The notes: generated from the letters alone by a model not told the origin. Positions 45,268 to 56,162 are shown, counted from the stretch's first letter. The stretch is DNA of 64,000 bases from Muscardinus avellanarius (GCA_963383645.1 OY726559.1:111021314-111085313); one strand, 5' to 3'. Numbers and translations: made by a program.

Positions 45268-47887
45268 GTACGGGGCTGCGGGCCCGAGGCCGGCCGGGCA
45301 GCCAGAGGGCAGCCAGGGCTCATGGAGCAGCTTTGGGGCACGGGGGCCTCTCCCCTGGACAGCCCGTGCCCGGAGGTGTGGGCAGTGTGAGTCCTGAGTC
45401 CCCGCTGGATATTGGCGTCTGGGAGCCGGTGGGCTCATGTGGGCGTTCAGGAGCCCTGGGGCTGTCTGTGCCGCCAACCCACAGGGGCAGGAGGCAGGTG
45501 AGCTGCAGCTCTAGTGAGGCCGAGGAGGAGCCTGGGAAGGCCCTATTTCCCCACGGGAGGAGGCCGGAGCATGGCCATTCTTTGGGACATTGCTCAAAGT
45601 GGCTCCCGGTCTGTCCCGCGGTCGGTGCGGGCTTAGGATGAAAGAGTCTGTGTGTTGAAGGATTGTGCTCTCGGCTGGGGGCCTGGGCACCCTCTCTGCC
45701 TGGTGAACTCACTGGAGACCTTGCGCCATGTGTGGGGAGCCGGCAGACCTCATGCTCGTTGGAGCCGCGTGTGTCCGTGGTTGTGTGAGCGCAGACACCG
45801 CGTGTTTACGCAGGACCTGTCCCTTCCCCTCCCCTCCCCTCTCTCTCGCCTTGGAAATTTGAGAATCCAGAAAGGATTTCCCAGTTGAGCGCAGACACTG
45901 CTATTGCGGTGACAGCTTGGGAGGTGACTGGGGATTCCTGGGGCCGATCACAGATCACAACTTTCTCCACTGTGACTCCCCGGGTGCCCTCTCCCCACCC
46001 AGATCTCTTCCCTTCTGCCCTGGTTTTCTTCCTGTCTTTCTGGGCTCCCTTTTTTCTCCGGTTCCCTGGAAGTACTTCCTCAGTGTCACAGCCTGAGACA
46101 TGTGGAGAACTTCCCAGGGACAGGGAGGAGGTATAAATAAAGGCTGAAGCTCTTGGGGACAGCTGGAGAAAGGCACAGCCTCCTGGAGCATGGCGGCTTT
46201 TTCTTTCCAGCCTGGCTGGCCTTCTGAAGCCTCTTGTCCTTGGTACTCACCCTCCTGCCTGGCCGGCCTCCATCGCGTGGGGAAGAGACTCTTCCTCAGG
46301 GTGGAGCCTCTTCTTCCAGCCGCCTGCTGCCTCATCCCTAGCTGGCTTCCAGCCGCCCCAGGATCTGGCAGGTGGCACTGGATCCTTATCTCAGGAATGA
46401 GCTGGTGTTCCCTTGGCCTGAGGCTGGAGAGGCGGAGAGGCATCCAGGTCCCGTTAGAGCCTGCTCTGGGGTCTGGCTGGGTTAGGTAGGGCAGGGCTGA
46501 GGGGTGAGATCAGATCTGAGGCTGCCTTGCTGGAAGGGGCCCTGCTGGCCGGCCTCTCTGGAAAGCCAGGCTGCACCTGGCAGGCTGGGCTGCTGCAGAT
46601 GTGCCTGGTCTTGAACGAAGGCGCAGGAAGCCAGAGGAGCCTGCGTGTGGTGGGCGTGTCTTTTGGGCTAATGTGAGCCTCTGTGCCAGCGAATGGGTCT
46701 GCGTTCGCACAGGTGCGGTTCCTGATGTCTGCGGGTGTAGGAAGGGGACCGCAGGGGCACACAGCTGTATTTTGAAGGCTTAAAAGAGCGTGTCTGTGTG
46801 TCACTTCATTTTGACTATGACACTGTGTGCGTGTGTGCGTGCGTGCATGCGTGTGTGTGTGTGTGTGTGTGTGTGCATATGGGCTTGTTGAGACTGGGGG
46901 CTGGAACCCCAAAGTACCTATTGACTCAAAAGAGACTGGCTGGGGATTGAGCAGGCCAGGCAGACCTAGCAGGCAGGGGAGGGCGGGCCTAGGCACCCCC
47001 TTTATCCTCCTAGGTCAAACCGGTTGGGGCTAGCGCCTGCCTTGGGCTTCAGGGTAGGGAGGGAAAGGAGCTCTGTCCTGAGCTTCCAGATCCTGGCTCC
47101 TAAGCCCCAACCTGGGCCTCCCACCTCTGACTCAGCAGCAGGAGGGGCCCATGGGAGCCAGCGTGGGAGGGGCTGTGCCTCAGCCGCACACTCACACCAG
47201 GGGTAGACACAGCAGACACGCCAGGTTCATCCTGCAGACCCGCGGTGCCAGTCCCGGGCACACGCCATCTCTCACTGTCACACATGCATGCATGTACACA
47301 GGCAGGCCACTGCCTGGCAGTGCCCAGGTCACAAGAATGCAAGCATTGTCCCCCAGGGTGCCCATATCACCAGGTGCACACTGTCACATAGCATTAGAAA
47401 GAGAGTAGCCACAGACACATACGCTCATCCTGGACTCACACTCACAGAGACCACACAGACATGCCCAGCTTCTGCTTCTTAGGCTGGGAGGGGGCCCAGA
47501 AGCCAATGTGTCCATCCTCCTGCTTCTGGGCAGGATACCTCGCTTGGGCCAGACAGGGCTCAGACACAGCCCAACTGGGGGCTTTGAGCTAGCCTGGCAA
47601 GCATTTTTTTTTTTTGTGTGTGTGGTAATGGGGATGGAACTCAGGGGCATTCTACCTCCAAGCTATACCCCCAGCCCTATTTTTTATTTTTATTGACTTA
47701 TTTATTTATTTTTGCGGTACTAGGGGGTTGGAACCCAAGGGCATTCTACTTCTAAGCTATACCACCAGCCCTAGTTTTTACTCTTTATTTTTATTGACTT
47801 GTTTATTTATTTTTGTAGTACTAGGGGGTTGGAGCCCAAGGGCATTCTACCTCCAAATTACATCCCCAGCCCTAGCTTGCTTGCTTG

Positions 47888-47930
<43 letters not shown>

Positions 47931-50900
47931 TTTTAGTGGTACTGGGGGTGGAGCCCAGAGTCTTTCTACCTCTGGGCTATACTCCCAGACCCATTTTATA
48001 TTTTATTTGGAAACAGGGTCTCACTAAGTTGTTGAGAGCCTCACTAAGTAGCTGAGGCTGGCTTCGAACCTGTACGATCCTCCTGTCTCAGCTTTATTCT
48101 TTATTTTGAAACTCACTGAGTTGCAAGGGGCTTCACTAAGTAGCTGAGGCTTTCTGTGAATCTGAGATCCTCCTGTCTCAGCCTCCCGAATGCTGAGATT
48201 AGAAGCGTGTGCCACCACGCCCAGCTTCCTCAGAGCTTTTAACAGTGGCTACTTCACATGCTTACACACACACATGCACATACACACACAATCATGTAAA
48301 CATACAAGCAGAAGCCCTACAGGGAAACACACATGACCCTCTTTCCAACTACAAATACCCATCAACATACCAGACACACGTGTGTAATTCACACATCCAC
48401 ACACGCAATAGTGTATATAAACATCCACGCATCGCAACTATGTGCGTATAAACGGTGTTCAGATGCACGCCCACACAGTCGCAGAAGATACACATGTGCC
48501 CAGAGGCATGCACAGACATCGGCGCATGAATAAACGCCCACACCATTCCTGAGCACGCAGGCGCGCTCAGCGGGCAGCCCTCCTCCCCCGGAGCTGGCTG
48601 GGACGAGGCTGACACCCGCTTTCCTTCCCCCAGCACTGCTTTCAGCCGTGCGGATCAACGGGGATGGCCAGGAGGTCCTGTACCTGGCAGAGGGTGACAA
48701 TGTGAGGCTGGGCTGCCCCTACATCCTGGACCCTGAGGACTACGGTCCCAATGGGCTGGACATCGAGTGGATGCAGGTGAACTCAGACCCGTCCCATCGA
48801 GAGAACGTGGTGAGTGCTAGCATTGTCAGTACCATCTTTAACCAAGAAAACGGCGCTGAGTGGCTTGCCCAGAGCTCTTTCTGCCTCACTCCTCTGGTCC
48901 CCTCTTCTCCACAGTTCCTGAGTTACCAGGACAAGAGGATCAACCATGGTAACCTCCCACATCTGCAACAGAGGGTCCGCTTCGCAGCCTCGGACCCCAG
49001 TCAGTACGACGCCTCCATCAACCTCATGAACCTGCAGGTGTCTGACACGGCCACCTACGAGTGCAGGGTGAAGAAGACCACCATGGCCAGCCGGAAGGTC
49101 ATCGTCACCGTCCAAGGTACGGCCGGCTTCCTCGGGAAGCCCCTTCCCCGGACTCAAGGTAGCTTGTCCACTTGGAGCCCAGCTCCACCTCCAGCCTGTC
49201 TCCCGGCTCACAGTTCTGTCTCCTTGCAGCCCGTCCCGCAGTGCCCATGTGTTGGACTGAAGGCCACATGGCCAGAGGCAATGATGTGGTGCTGAAGTGC
49301 TTCGCCAACGGTGGCTCCCAGCCCCTGTCCTACAGGTGGGCCAAGATCAGCGGGCACACGCACCCCTACCGCGCCGGGTCCTACCACTCCCAGCACAGCT
49401 TCCACTCTGAGCTGTCCTACCAGGAATCTTTCCACAGCTCCATGAGCCAAGGTGAGGAGTGCCGGAGCCAGCGGAGTTGGGGTGCAGAGCGGACCGGGGC
49501 TTCTGTGGCTCACCAGTGGTACCCAGTTAACCTGGCCCTGGGGGAGCCTGTTCCTCTGGGCCTGTCTCAGCAGCACCTTTGAGGGAACAAAGAGAACAAA
49601 AGCGGGGGAGGGGGGCAGTTAACAGCAGTATGGTGGTTCAGAGATAGTTTTGCCTGGGCTCGCCTCCTGGCTGGGACACACTGACCTGGCCGTAGGTCTC
49701 AAGCAAGTGGCTTAAACTCTTCCCCATGGAAAGAAAGTACTAATATCTACCTTTCAAGGGGTATGTGAGGGTTAAGTCCTAGCATGTACTGAAGAATACC
49801 CATGAGTTAGAAGGGACCCTAGAGCTCCTCTGTCTGCACTGTACAAACGAGGAGACTGAGGCCCGGAGAGGGGGCGTATCTCCCTACGCCACACGGCGAC
49901 TGACTGGTGTCTCAGTCCTGTTGCTGGAAGAGGGGTCTTTCCTGGACTCGCCTTAGCAGGGAAAGGGGTGACCCACCTGTAGAGTAGACAGGTGCGTGTA
50001 TGCGCATGCCTCCCCCTTGGCTAGTGAGGGGCTGAGAGTTTGGGGGAGGGGAGCCCTAAAATTGGGCTTCTCTGCCTCAACACAACCCCCTCTACCCCCG
50101 CCCCCCAACTTCAGGCTTAAACAACGGGGACCTGGTGCTGAAGGGCATCTCAGGAGAGGATAACGGGCTGTATCAGTGCACCGTGGCCAACCATGTGGGC
50201 TACAGCGTCTGTGTGGTGGAGGTGAAGGTCTCAGGTAGGTGCTTGGGCTCCCGAGGGCCCCCTGGCTGGAGGGTCGGGAGAAGCGAGCACCCAGAGGGGG
50301 AATTCGCATCTCTCCATTCTTCCCTTGCTAGGTATGGGGTGCTGGAGACCGGCTGGGTGGCCCCCCTGGGGTAAGCCGGGCGCCTGCAGGGTGGCCGCCG
50401 GCCTGACCCAGCCCCGCCTCTCTCCACAGACTCCCAGCGTGTGGGCATGATCATCGGCGCCGTGCTGGGCTCCCTGCTCATGCTGGCCTGCCTGGCCGTG
50501 GGCATCTGGGGGCTCGTCTGCTGCTGCTGCGGGGGCTCCGGGGCTGGTGCCCGCGGGGCCTTCGGCTACGGCAACGGCGGCGGGGTCGGCGGCGGGGCCT
50601 GCGGCGACTTGGCTAGCGAGATCAGGTAACACCTGACGCATGCTGCATGCTGCCCAGCGGCAGGGGACCGGCGCCCCGCTCCCTGCACCCTGCCTGCCGC
50701 CGGCCGGTGGGGACCCCCACCCCAAACCTGCCTGAACCTGCCGCCGCCACCGAGGGCTGGGACCGCAGCATGTCCACCCGCCACTGGCCGCATGGCTTTC
50801 CTGTCCTCCCCCCAGCCTGACTTCTGCTTCCCTGCCCTCCTGTCCACACCCCTCTGTCTGTCTCGTCTAGACTGTAAGCTCCTGGAGGGCAGGGCCTACG

Positions 50901-51570
50901 GTTATTTTGGTTATTTTTCTGTCTCTCTTTTTCGTTTCCTTTGTGTTGTGCCGGGGAGAACTCTGACATGCTCAATTTTCAGAAGAGTTAACAATAAGAA
51001 TAGTGCTGATAACTTATAAGCAAAATATGTAGAAATAAAAATAGAACAAGACTAGCATTGCTAATGATTGATCTGCCTTGGGGGCTGCGGGGAAAGACGA
51101 TAAGACGGGTGGGGCAGGAGAGGAGGAGAGAGAGAGGTCAGGATCGGGGAGGGAGAGGGCAGGGCTCCTGGATAAGCCGGGCGTGGTGGCACAGGTTTGT
51201 AATCCCAGCATTCGGGAGGCTGAGACTGGAGGATCATGGTTTGCGGACAGGCTCAGCTACTAAGTGAGGCCCTCTGCAACTGAGACCCTGTTTGGAAAAT
51301 AGAAAGATTTTTTTAAAAGGGCTGAGGATGTCGATCAGAGGTAGACTGCCCCTGGGCTCCATCTTTTGTACCTCAATTAAAAAAAAAAAGGCCTGGATAG
51401 GTAATTCCAGCATTTCATTTTGGAGGTTGAGACAGGAGGATGGCTGTCCAGTTACTTAGTGAGGCCCTTTGCAACTCAGTGAGACCCTGTTTCCAAATAA
51501 AGAATAAAAACTAGGGCTGGGGGTGTAGCTTGGAGGTAGAATGTCCCTGGGTCCATCCCCAGCACCAAAA

Positions 51571-51621
<51 letters not shown>

Positions 51622-52113
51622 GATGGGGTTGCCTGGACACGCATGGCCAGGCCCCGTGCAGATGCTATTCCCGGCGGCTCCAGGGATCTTGGCAGGTGCG
51701 GGAAGGACAGTGCGTCAGGCGGAGGGGCAGGCCAGGTGCAGGGGCGGGAGATGCAGGATGCCAGGAGCCCCAGCTCTGCCAGGCCGTGCCACGCCGCGCC
51801 GCGGAGGAGCCCGCTCACCGCCGCCTGTTGTTTCCACAGAGAGGACGCCGTGGCGCCCGGGTGCAAGGCCAGCGGGCGCGGCAGCCGCGTCTCCCACCTC
51901 CTGGGGTACCCCTCGCAGAACGTCAGCCGCTCCCTGCGCCGCAAGTACGCGCCCCCGCCCTGCGGCGGCCCCGAGGACGTGGCTCTGGCGCCTTGCACCG
52001 CCGCCTGCGAAGCGGGGCCCTCCCCGGTCTACGTGAAGGTCAAGAGCGCAGAGCCCGCAGACTGCGCGCAGACCAAGAGCGCGCAGCTGGCCAAGGACGG
52101 GCTGCTGGTGTGA
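45219..52113 (+). CDS. VSIG8: VSIG8, V-set and immunoglobulin domain-containing protein 8 (7 coding exons)
   Basis: Coding exons: 45219-45267, 48634-48809, 48915-49116, 49230-49451, 50115-50234, 50430-50625 and 51840-52113. They sum to 1239 nt, or 412 residues, against about 414 recalled for human. Residues 1-21 form a signal peptide (MGTGGALHLLLVCLSPALLSA). Ig domain 1 has Cys44, Trp62 and Cys125 in the D-T-A-T-Y-E-C motif. Ig domain 2 has Cys166, Trp179 and Cys238 in G-L-Y-Q-C. A transmembrane helix at about 262-286 is followed by CCCC (287-290), then a Gly-rich linker and a Cys/Pro-rich cytoplasmic tail ending DGLLV. The product is a type I surface protein, known from hair shaft and nail epithelium; it has also been proposed as a partner of the checkpoint receptor VISTA. 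The extracellular part has no N-X-S/T site. Confidence 0.97.
46132..46139 (+). promoter_or_regulatory. TATA box in VSIG8 intron 1
   Basis: TATAAATA lies 50 bases before an ATG at 46190 in a strong Kozak context (agcATGG) that opens a 99-codon frame. No family recognised for the frame; an alternative promoter or unannotated transcript is possible. Confidence 0.3.
46827..46876 (+). repeat. (GT)n-rich run
   Basis: Imperfect GTGC/GT run in VSIG8 intron 1. Confidence 0.8.
47160..47470. repeat. Loose CACA-rich tract
   Basis: Scattered cacaca/acacgc words without a fixed unit, resembling the tract just before exon 2. Confidence 0.45.
47606..48226 (-). repeat. Fourth tandem ID array with two SINEs
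   Basis: ID arms 47612-47690, 47712-47780 and 47812-47875; CTTT run 47886-47932; second-subgroup dimer 47933-48095 broken into by another arm A at 48096-48226. Confidence 0.85.
48250..48545. repeat. Degenerate CA-rich tract before VSIG8 exon 2
   Basis: About 300 bases of interrupted CACA/ACATGC/ATAC words with no fixed period. An eroded CA microsatellite is the simplest reading. Confidence 0.6.
48634..48809 (+). CDS. VSIG8: VSIG8 exon 2
   Basis: 176 nt, residues 17-75. Acceptor ccttcccccag, donor GTG|gtgagt. Encodes the end of the leader and the first half of Ig domain 1 (EGDNVRLGCPY with Cys44; IEWMQV with Trp62). A degenerate CA-rich tract ends about 85 bases before the acceptor. Confidence 0.96.
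48915..49116 (+). CDS. VSIG8: VSIG8 exon 3
   Basis: 202 nt, residues 76-142 plus one base. Acceptor ttctccacag, donor CCAAG|gtacgg. Completes Ig domain 1, with NLQVSDTATYECRVKK carrying Cys125. The intron before it is only 105 bases and stays open in frame. Confidence 0.96.
49230..49451 (+). CDS. VSIG8: VSIG8 exon 4
   Basis: 222 nt, residues 143-216 plus one base. Acceptor gtctccttgcag, donor CCAAG|gtgagg. First half of Ig domain 2 (NDVVLKCFANGG with Cys166; YRWAKI with Trp179), then a Ser/His/Tyr-rich loop (YHSQHSFHSELSYQ). Confidence 0.96.
49635..49925. repeat. MIR-related remnants in VSIG8 intron 4
   Basis: 49635-49795 carries tctcaagcaagtggcttaaa and taatatctacctttcaaggg in MIR order. 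49805-49925 carries gaagggaccctagagctcct and gaggagactgaggcccggag, another ancient mammalian repeat. Confidence 0.6.
50115..50234 (+). CDS. VSIG8: VSIG8 exon 5
   Basis: 120 nt, residues 217-256. Acceptor caacttcag, donor CTCAG|gtaggt. Completes Ig domain 2 (NGLYQCTVANHVGYS with Cys238) and leads into the membrane stalk. Confidence 0.96.
50430..50625 (+). CDS. VSIG8: VSIG8 exon 6 (transmembrane)
   Basis: 196 nt, residues 257-321 plus two bases. Acceptor ctctccacag, donor ATCAG|gtaaca. Encodes the membrane helix from GMIIGAVLGSLL to GIWGLV, four consecutive cysteines just inside the membrane (possible palmitoylation sites), and a glycine-rich run (GNGGGVGGGACGD). Confidence 0.95.
50830..50925 (+). 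repeat. L2-like remnant in VSIG8 intron 6
   Basis: ctagactgtaagctcctgga followed by gggcagggcc is the recognisable 3' part of an L2 LINE. Confidence 0.55.
51175..51621 (+). repeat. Two SINEs with (AAAT)n tail
   Basis: Dimer 51175-51390, second dimer with damaged arm A 51391-51570, AAAT run 51570-51621. They end 220 bases before exon 7. Confidence 0.82.
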
Positions 52114-52170
52114 GCGCCGGGCTCTCGGCCTGCAGCTGGGGGCACCGTCGGGCCGGCGCAGACCTGCTCC
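51770..52170. promoter_or_regulatory. CpG-dense island over VSIG8 exon 7
   Basis: CpG dinucleotides are much denser here (for example cgccgcgccgcgg and gcgggcgcggcagccgcg) than in the flanks. It may be coding-driven or a promoter for a downstream transcript. Confidence 0.45.
51840..52113 (+). CDS. VSIG8: VSIG8 exon 7 (cytoplasmic tail and stop)
   Basis: 274 coding nt, completing Arg322 and running to residue 412, stop TGA at 52111. Acceptor ttgtttccacag. Encodes EDAVAPGCKASGRGSR, LRRKYAPPPCGGPED, SPVYVKVKSAEPADC and the terminal LLV. Very CpG-rich compared with the other exons. Tyrosines 345, 358 and 386 are the only tail tyrosines. Confidence 0.96.
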
Positions 52171-52533
52171 CCCAGACCGCCCCAGCGGCTGGGGTGGGGG
52201 CTGAGCAATTACCCCCTTGGAAATACCTAGGGAGGCAGAGCCCCCTGCCCCAAAATGACAGGAGGCGGGGAAGGAGAGAGGAGAGGCATCATGTCGTCCC
52301 GAGCACCCCCAGCCCGCACCCCAATGGCTCTAAGGCTCAATGGCTCTAAGGGTGCGCAGGGGGCGAGGGAGGGAGGAGGAAGCAAGGTGGGTATCCCAGA
52401 GAGCAGCAGAGGCGCTGGTCTGGTGTCCCCAGCCCGGGCAGAGGGCCCGCCCGGTGGGAGGGTGGGTGGGGGCCTGGACTGATGGTTCTGTGTGTGAGAC
52501 CCGAGCCCCCTCCCAGGCGACAGTGTTAGCACA
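52114..52533 (+). other. VSIG8: VSIG8 3' UTR
   Basis: GC-rich untranslated region between the stop and the ATTAAA, free of SINEs. It contains an exact 14-base direct repeat (caatggctctaagg) at 52322-52335 and 52338-52351. Confidence 0.7.
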
Positions 52534-52539
52534 ATTAAA
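52534..52539 (+). terminator. VSIG8: VSIG8 polyadenylation signal ATTAAA
   Basis: ATTAAA lies 420 bases after the stop, with a GT-rich segment (ggtggctgtccagtgtcc) 15-30 bases further on. Transcript end probably near 52555. Confidence 0.75.
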
Positions 52540-52651
52540 GAAGCTTTGAGACTAGGTGGCTGTCCAGTGTCCTCCGCGGAGGGGCAGAGGGCAAGCCCGT
52601 GCCCTAGCCTGCAGCGTCGCCCCTCTGGCTCTTAGAGGGGAAGTCCAATTT

Positions 52652-52869
52652 ATTTATTTATTTTTGTAGTACCGGGGATGGAACTCAGGGGCCCTCTGCC
52701 TCCAGGCTACACCCTCCCAGACTATTTTATATAGTTTATTTGGAAACAGGGTCTCGCTAAGTTGCTCAGAGCCTCGCTAAGTAGCTGAGGCTGGCTTCGA
52801 ACCTGCGCCACCCTCCCGTCTCAGCCTCCCAAGTAATGGGATGACGAGGGTGCGCCACAGCGCCTGGGT
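52652..52869 (-). repeat. SINE with 15-bp target duplication
   Basis: GGGAAGTCCAATTTA (52638-52652) recurs with one change at 52870-52884. Second-subgroup markers. Confidence 0.85.
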
Positions 52870-52884
52870 GGGAAGTCCAGTTTA

Positions 52885-53382
52885 GAAGGAGCCATCTAGC
52901 GCTATTTCTTCACAGTTCGGCTGGGGAAAACTGAGGTCCCTTGGGCTGGACTTTAAACCCAGAGCCCTGCGTTTTCTTTTCCTTCTAACATAGATTCCAA
53001 AACCTTTTGGTTTACTGCCCTCATCTCAGGGGGAAAAAAAAGTATACGGTGCTCCCCTGGGTGCTTCTACGGATCCCTTATTTTTATGCCATGCCCCCAA
53101 ATCGCACCCCAAGCTACTATCACCCCTTGGGTGGTTCCAGTGTCTGACTGCCCCAGGGGCGGATTTGGGAATCTGCGAAGGTCAGAAGAGGAAGACTGTC
53201 AGAGACCACCGTAAATGTCCCCTGGCTGTTAGTTCTCTGCTTGTACCTGTCTCCTCCTTCACTGACCTAATGCTCACTTCTTCACCTCTCCCAGTGCACC
53301 CCAACTTTCCCCACAGCCACGAGGGGCCAGAATCATGCTCTGTGGGTTAGGAAAACATCACTTCAAGGCCATCAAGCCTAGC
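52885..53382. other. Unique intergenic DNA downstream of VSIG8
   Basis: No exon or RNA gene seen. Confidence 0.5.
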
Positions 53383-53790
53383 CCTTCTTTTGATGGGAAG
53401 GGGTTAGATGTACTAAGCACCGCCAAGTGCCAAGTGCTTTTTAAAATTTTGGTGTTGGGGATGGAACCCAGGGGCATCCTACCTCCGAGCAACGCCCCCA
53501 GCCCCATTTCTTATTCTTCATTTTGAAATAGGGTCTCACTGAGTTGCAAAGGGCCTTACTAAATAGCTGAGGCTGTCCGGGACTGCGATCCTCCTGTCTC
53601 AGCCTCCCAAGTGCTGGGATTACAAGCCTGCACCACCACGCCCGGCTGTGCCAAGCGCTTTAAAGTATTTTGTGTTATTTAACCCCTCAACTTAGTCCCG
53701 TGAGGCTGTGCATGACCCCCATTATATGGATAAAGAAACTGAGGCTGGGGGTATCGGTAGCTCAGCTAAGGCAACAGGGAAATAATTCAG
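53383..53790. repeat. MIR-type element split by a SINE
   Basis: The ancient repeat is at 53395-53440 (actaagcaccgccaagtgcc) and 53648-53790 (gtgccaagcgctttaaagt, ataaagaaactgaggctggg). A - strand SINE (53441-53647) sits in it with an imperfect copy of the insertion site on each side. Confidence 0.7.
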
Positions 53791-55113
53791 GATTTGATCT
53801 GGGGACATTCGAGACCCCAGGGTATTGGGCCGCTTCCATAGCATTCCCGATTAAAGATACTCTGGCCTTTTCTATCTCTGCTCGCCAGCATTTAAAAGAC
53901 CATTTCTGTTCTTGGAACCCATACAGCCTTTATCCCTGGGTCCACATCTACTCTCAGGAGCCTCAGAGCATCATATTTCCAGTTTGGCTGCCACTGGCAG
54001 CTCCGTGGTAGTCCTCAACACAGCCCAGTGTAAGAGGCTCACAGCTGGACGCCTGTCTGGCTCTGGGCTAGGGGCCTCAGGAACAAAGACTGTAGATCCT
54101 CCTCTCCACGGGGGCTGCTTTGTGAGAGCCTGGACTCTATTTTCTGTGTCTTCCCTTGAGGTGAAGCTGGGCTTCCGAATTCTTCTCCACTCTACTCTGG
54201 GGCCACATGAAGTGGGCCTCAGTGTGTCTGGGTTTCAAAAGCCCTGAAAACCCGCCTGGTCCTACCTAATTTGGAAATGCTTGAGGTAGCTTGGACACTG
54301 GCACAGGAGTCCTGAGGTTGTTAGCTCTGCCTGTAAAAATGAGAGACAACAAGAGACAAAGGGAACCAGGGACAGCTGACCTGGGGTGGGCAAGGACTCC
54401 GGAACCCTGGGCGGTCAGGTGTGTGAGCACCTCTCAGCTGACTTAACTCCAGATGGAGCTAGAGCACTCGCAGGGCTCTCTCCTGGCACAGAGCACTGCC
54501 CTGCGGCAGGGGCAGCCGAAGCTGATGGGGAAGGGCGCTCCCAGTGTGCGGAGCCCCCGCCCAGCCCAGCCTCCTGCAAGGTGCCTGGGGAGGAGGCAGC
54601 CAGCTGGTGCATGGGAGGTGTTGAGTGACATCGTCTTCCCTTTTCTGGGAGCCTGGGAGCCATGCTCAGACTCACCCTTCATCTGAAGGGTGGGGACTTT
54701 GAGGCTCTGGCAAGAAGAGTCCATTAAAAGCAGCGAGAGAGATTGAGAGGCTCTGGAAACAGCTTCCTGTCGAGTGACTCAAGCCGGAAGCCGGGAAGTC
54801 CCAGTCCTAGGCGGAGACAGCAGCCAGCCCCATGCTCACGGGGACTTGTCGCAGGGATACCTGGGTCCCTCTTGTTCCTCACTCCTGCCTGCAACCTTGT
54901 TGGAGGACATTTGTGGTGACACACTAGGCAGTGGCTTTGGGAGTGGGTGGGCCAGTGCCCTTGGCTTGCAGCCTTGCTTGCGTTCTGGGATGTACACTTG
55001 CCTGCCGTGCTTGATTTCAAGCTGTCAACGTGATGGTTACCGACATCGAGGTGGGAAGAGTGTTCCATAGTGCGCCATTGTGGGGCATCGCCACCACTGT
55101 AGATGTAACAGAA
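53791..55113. other. Unique intergenic DNA
   Basis: 1.3 kb without SINEs. Short frames on both strands, none recognised. Confidence 0.5.
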
Positions 55114-55540
55114 AGCTTGGGCATGGGGGCACACTTGCTTGTAACCCCAGCTTGTAACTTGCTTGGGAGGCTGAGACGGGAGAATCTCAGGTTCAAGGCC
55201 AGCCACAGCAACTTAGTGAGGCCCTCTGCAACTTAATGAGATCCTGTTGAAAAATTAATACGTATATATAGCCAGGTGTGGTGGCGCACGCTTGTAATCC
55301 CAGCATTCGGGAGGCTGAGACAGGAGGATCGTGGTTCGTGGCCAGCCTCAGCTACTTAGGCCCTCCGCAACTTAGTGAGACCCTGTTTCAAAATAAAGAA
55401 TAAAAAATAGGGCTGGGGGTGTAGCTCAGAGGATGAATGCCCCTGGGTTCCATCCCCAAACCTGCAATATATATATATAACTAGGGGTGTAGCTCAGGGG
55501 TAGAATGTACCTGGATTCAACCCCCAGTATCAATCAATAA
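55114..55540 (+). repeat. SINE cluster with extra ID arm
   Basis: Arm A 55114-55262, dimer 55271-55463 with an AT tail, ID arm 55476-55540. Confidence 0.82.
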
Positions 55541-55744
55541 ATAAGATATAGCAGAAGTAAATTGCATCAGTAGCTTATATAATAGAGACTACAGTAAAAT
55601 AGCCAAGAAGTGATGAGTTTTCAGCACTTATCCACTTTGTTTTAATATAACTTATTTCATGGTGAGCCTATGCAATTTGCCTTTAAGTAATGACCGCCCA
55701 TAACTACCAGCTTGCACAATTTAAAAGTGGGCCGTGTCAGCAGG

Positions 55745-56045
55745 TGTTAGTCAGCTTTACATCGCGGCGACCAAATACTTGCGTTAATGGACTTCAAAAG
55801 AGGAAAGGTTTATTGGGGCTAATGGCTTCAGGGTTTCGGTTCATGGGCCTGTGTTCATGGGCACAGCATGGAGGAAGCTACCCAGGAAGATGAGGCGGCC
55901 TCTGGGAAGCAAAGAGAAAAAGGAAGAGGTGGGGGCGCTTCTGGGGCGCTCCCCCAATGACCTAACTGCCTCCCCCAAGCTCCCAGGAGCACCGGACCTT
56001 CAGCTCTTAGCCTGGGGGCTCTTAGTCACACCCTAGCACCAGGCC
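55745..56045 (-). mobile_element. Probable solo LTR of the MaLR/ERVL type
   Basis: Features of an antisense mammalian MaLR-like LTR: ccaaatacttgcgttaatg, gaggaaaggtttattggggc, a 'cttcagggtttcggttcatg' segment, a purine-rich middle and gcgctcccccaatgacctaa. No coding part is present. Confidence 0.45.
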
Positions 56046-56070
56046 GGCAGGAGCCTGCGTACCAGATCTA

Positions 56071-56100
56071 TATATATAGTTATATCTATATCTATATCTA

Positions 56101-56135
<35 letters not shown>

Positions 56136-56162
56136 ATAGAAATAGATGTAGATATAACTATT
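56071..56162. repeat. (TATC)/(TATATC) microsatellite
   Basis: Mixed tatatc and tatc units followed by a partly inverted copy (atatagaaatagatgtagatata). Confidence 0.85.

Noticed and set aside
46454..46996. 180-codon - strand frame with a Thr-His repeat
   Set aside because: The repeat is the translated GT microsatellite; no protein family recognised.
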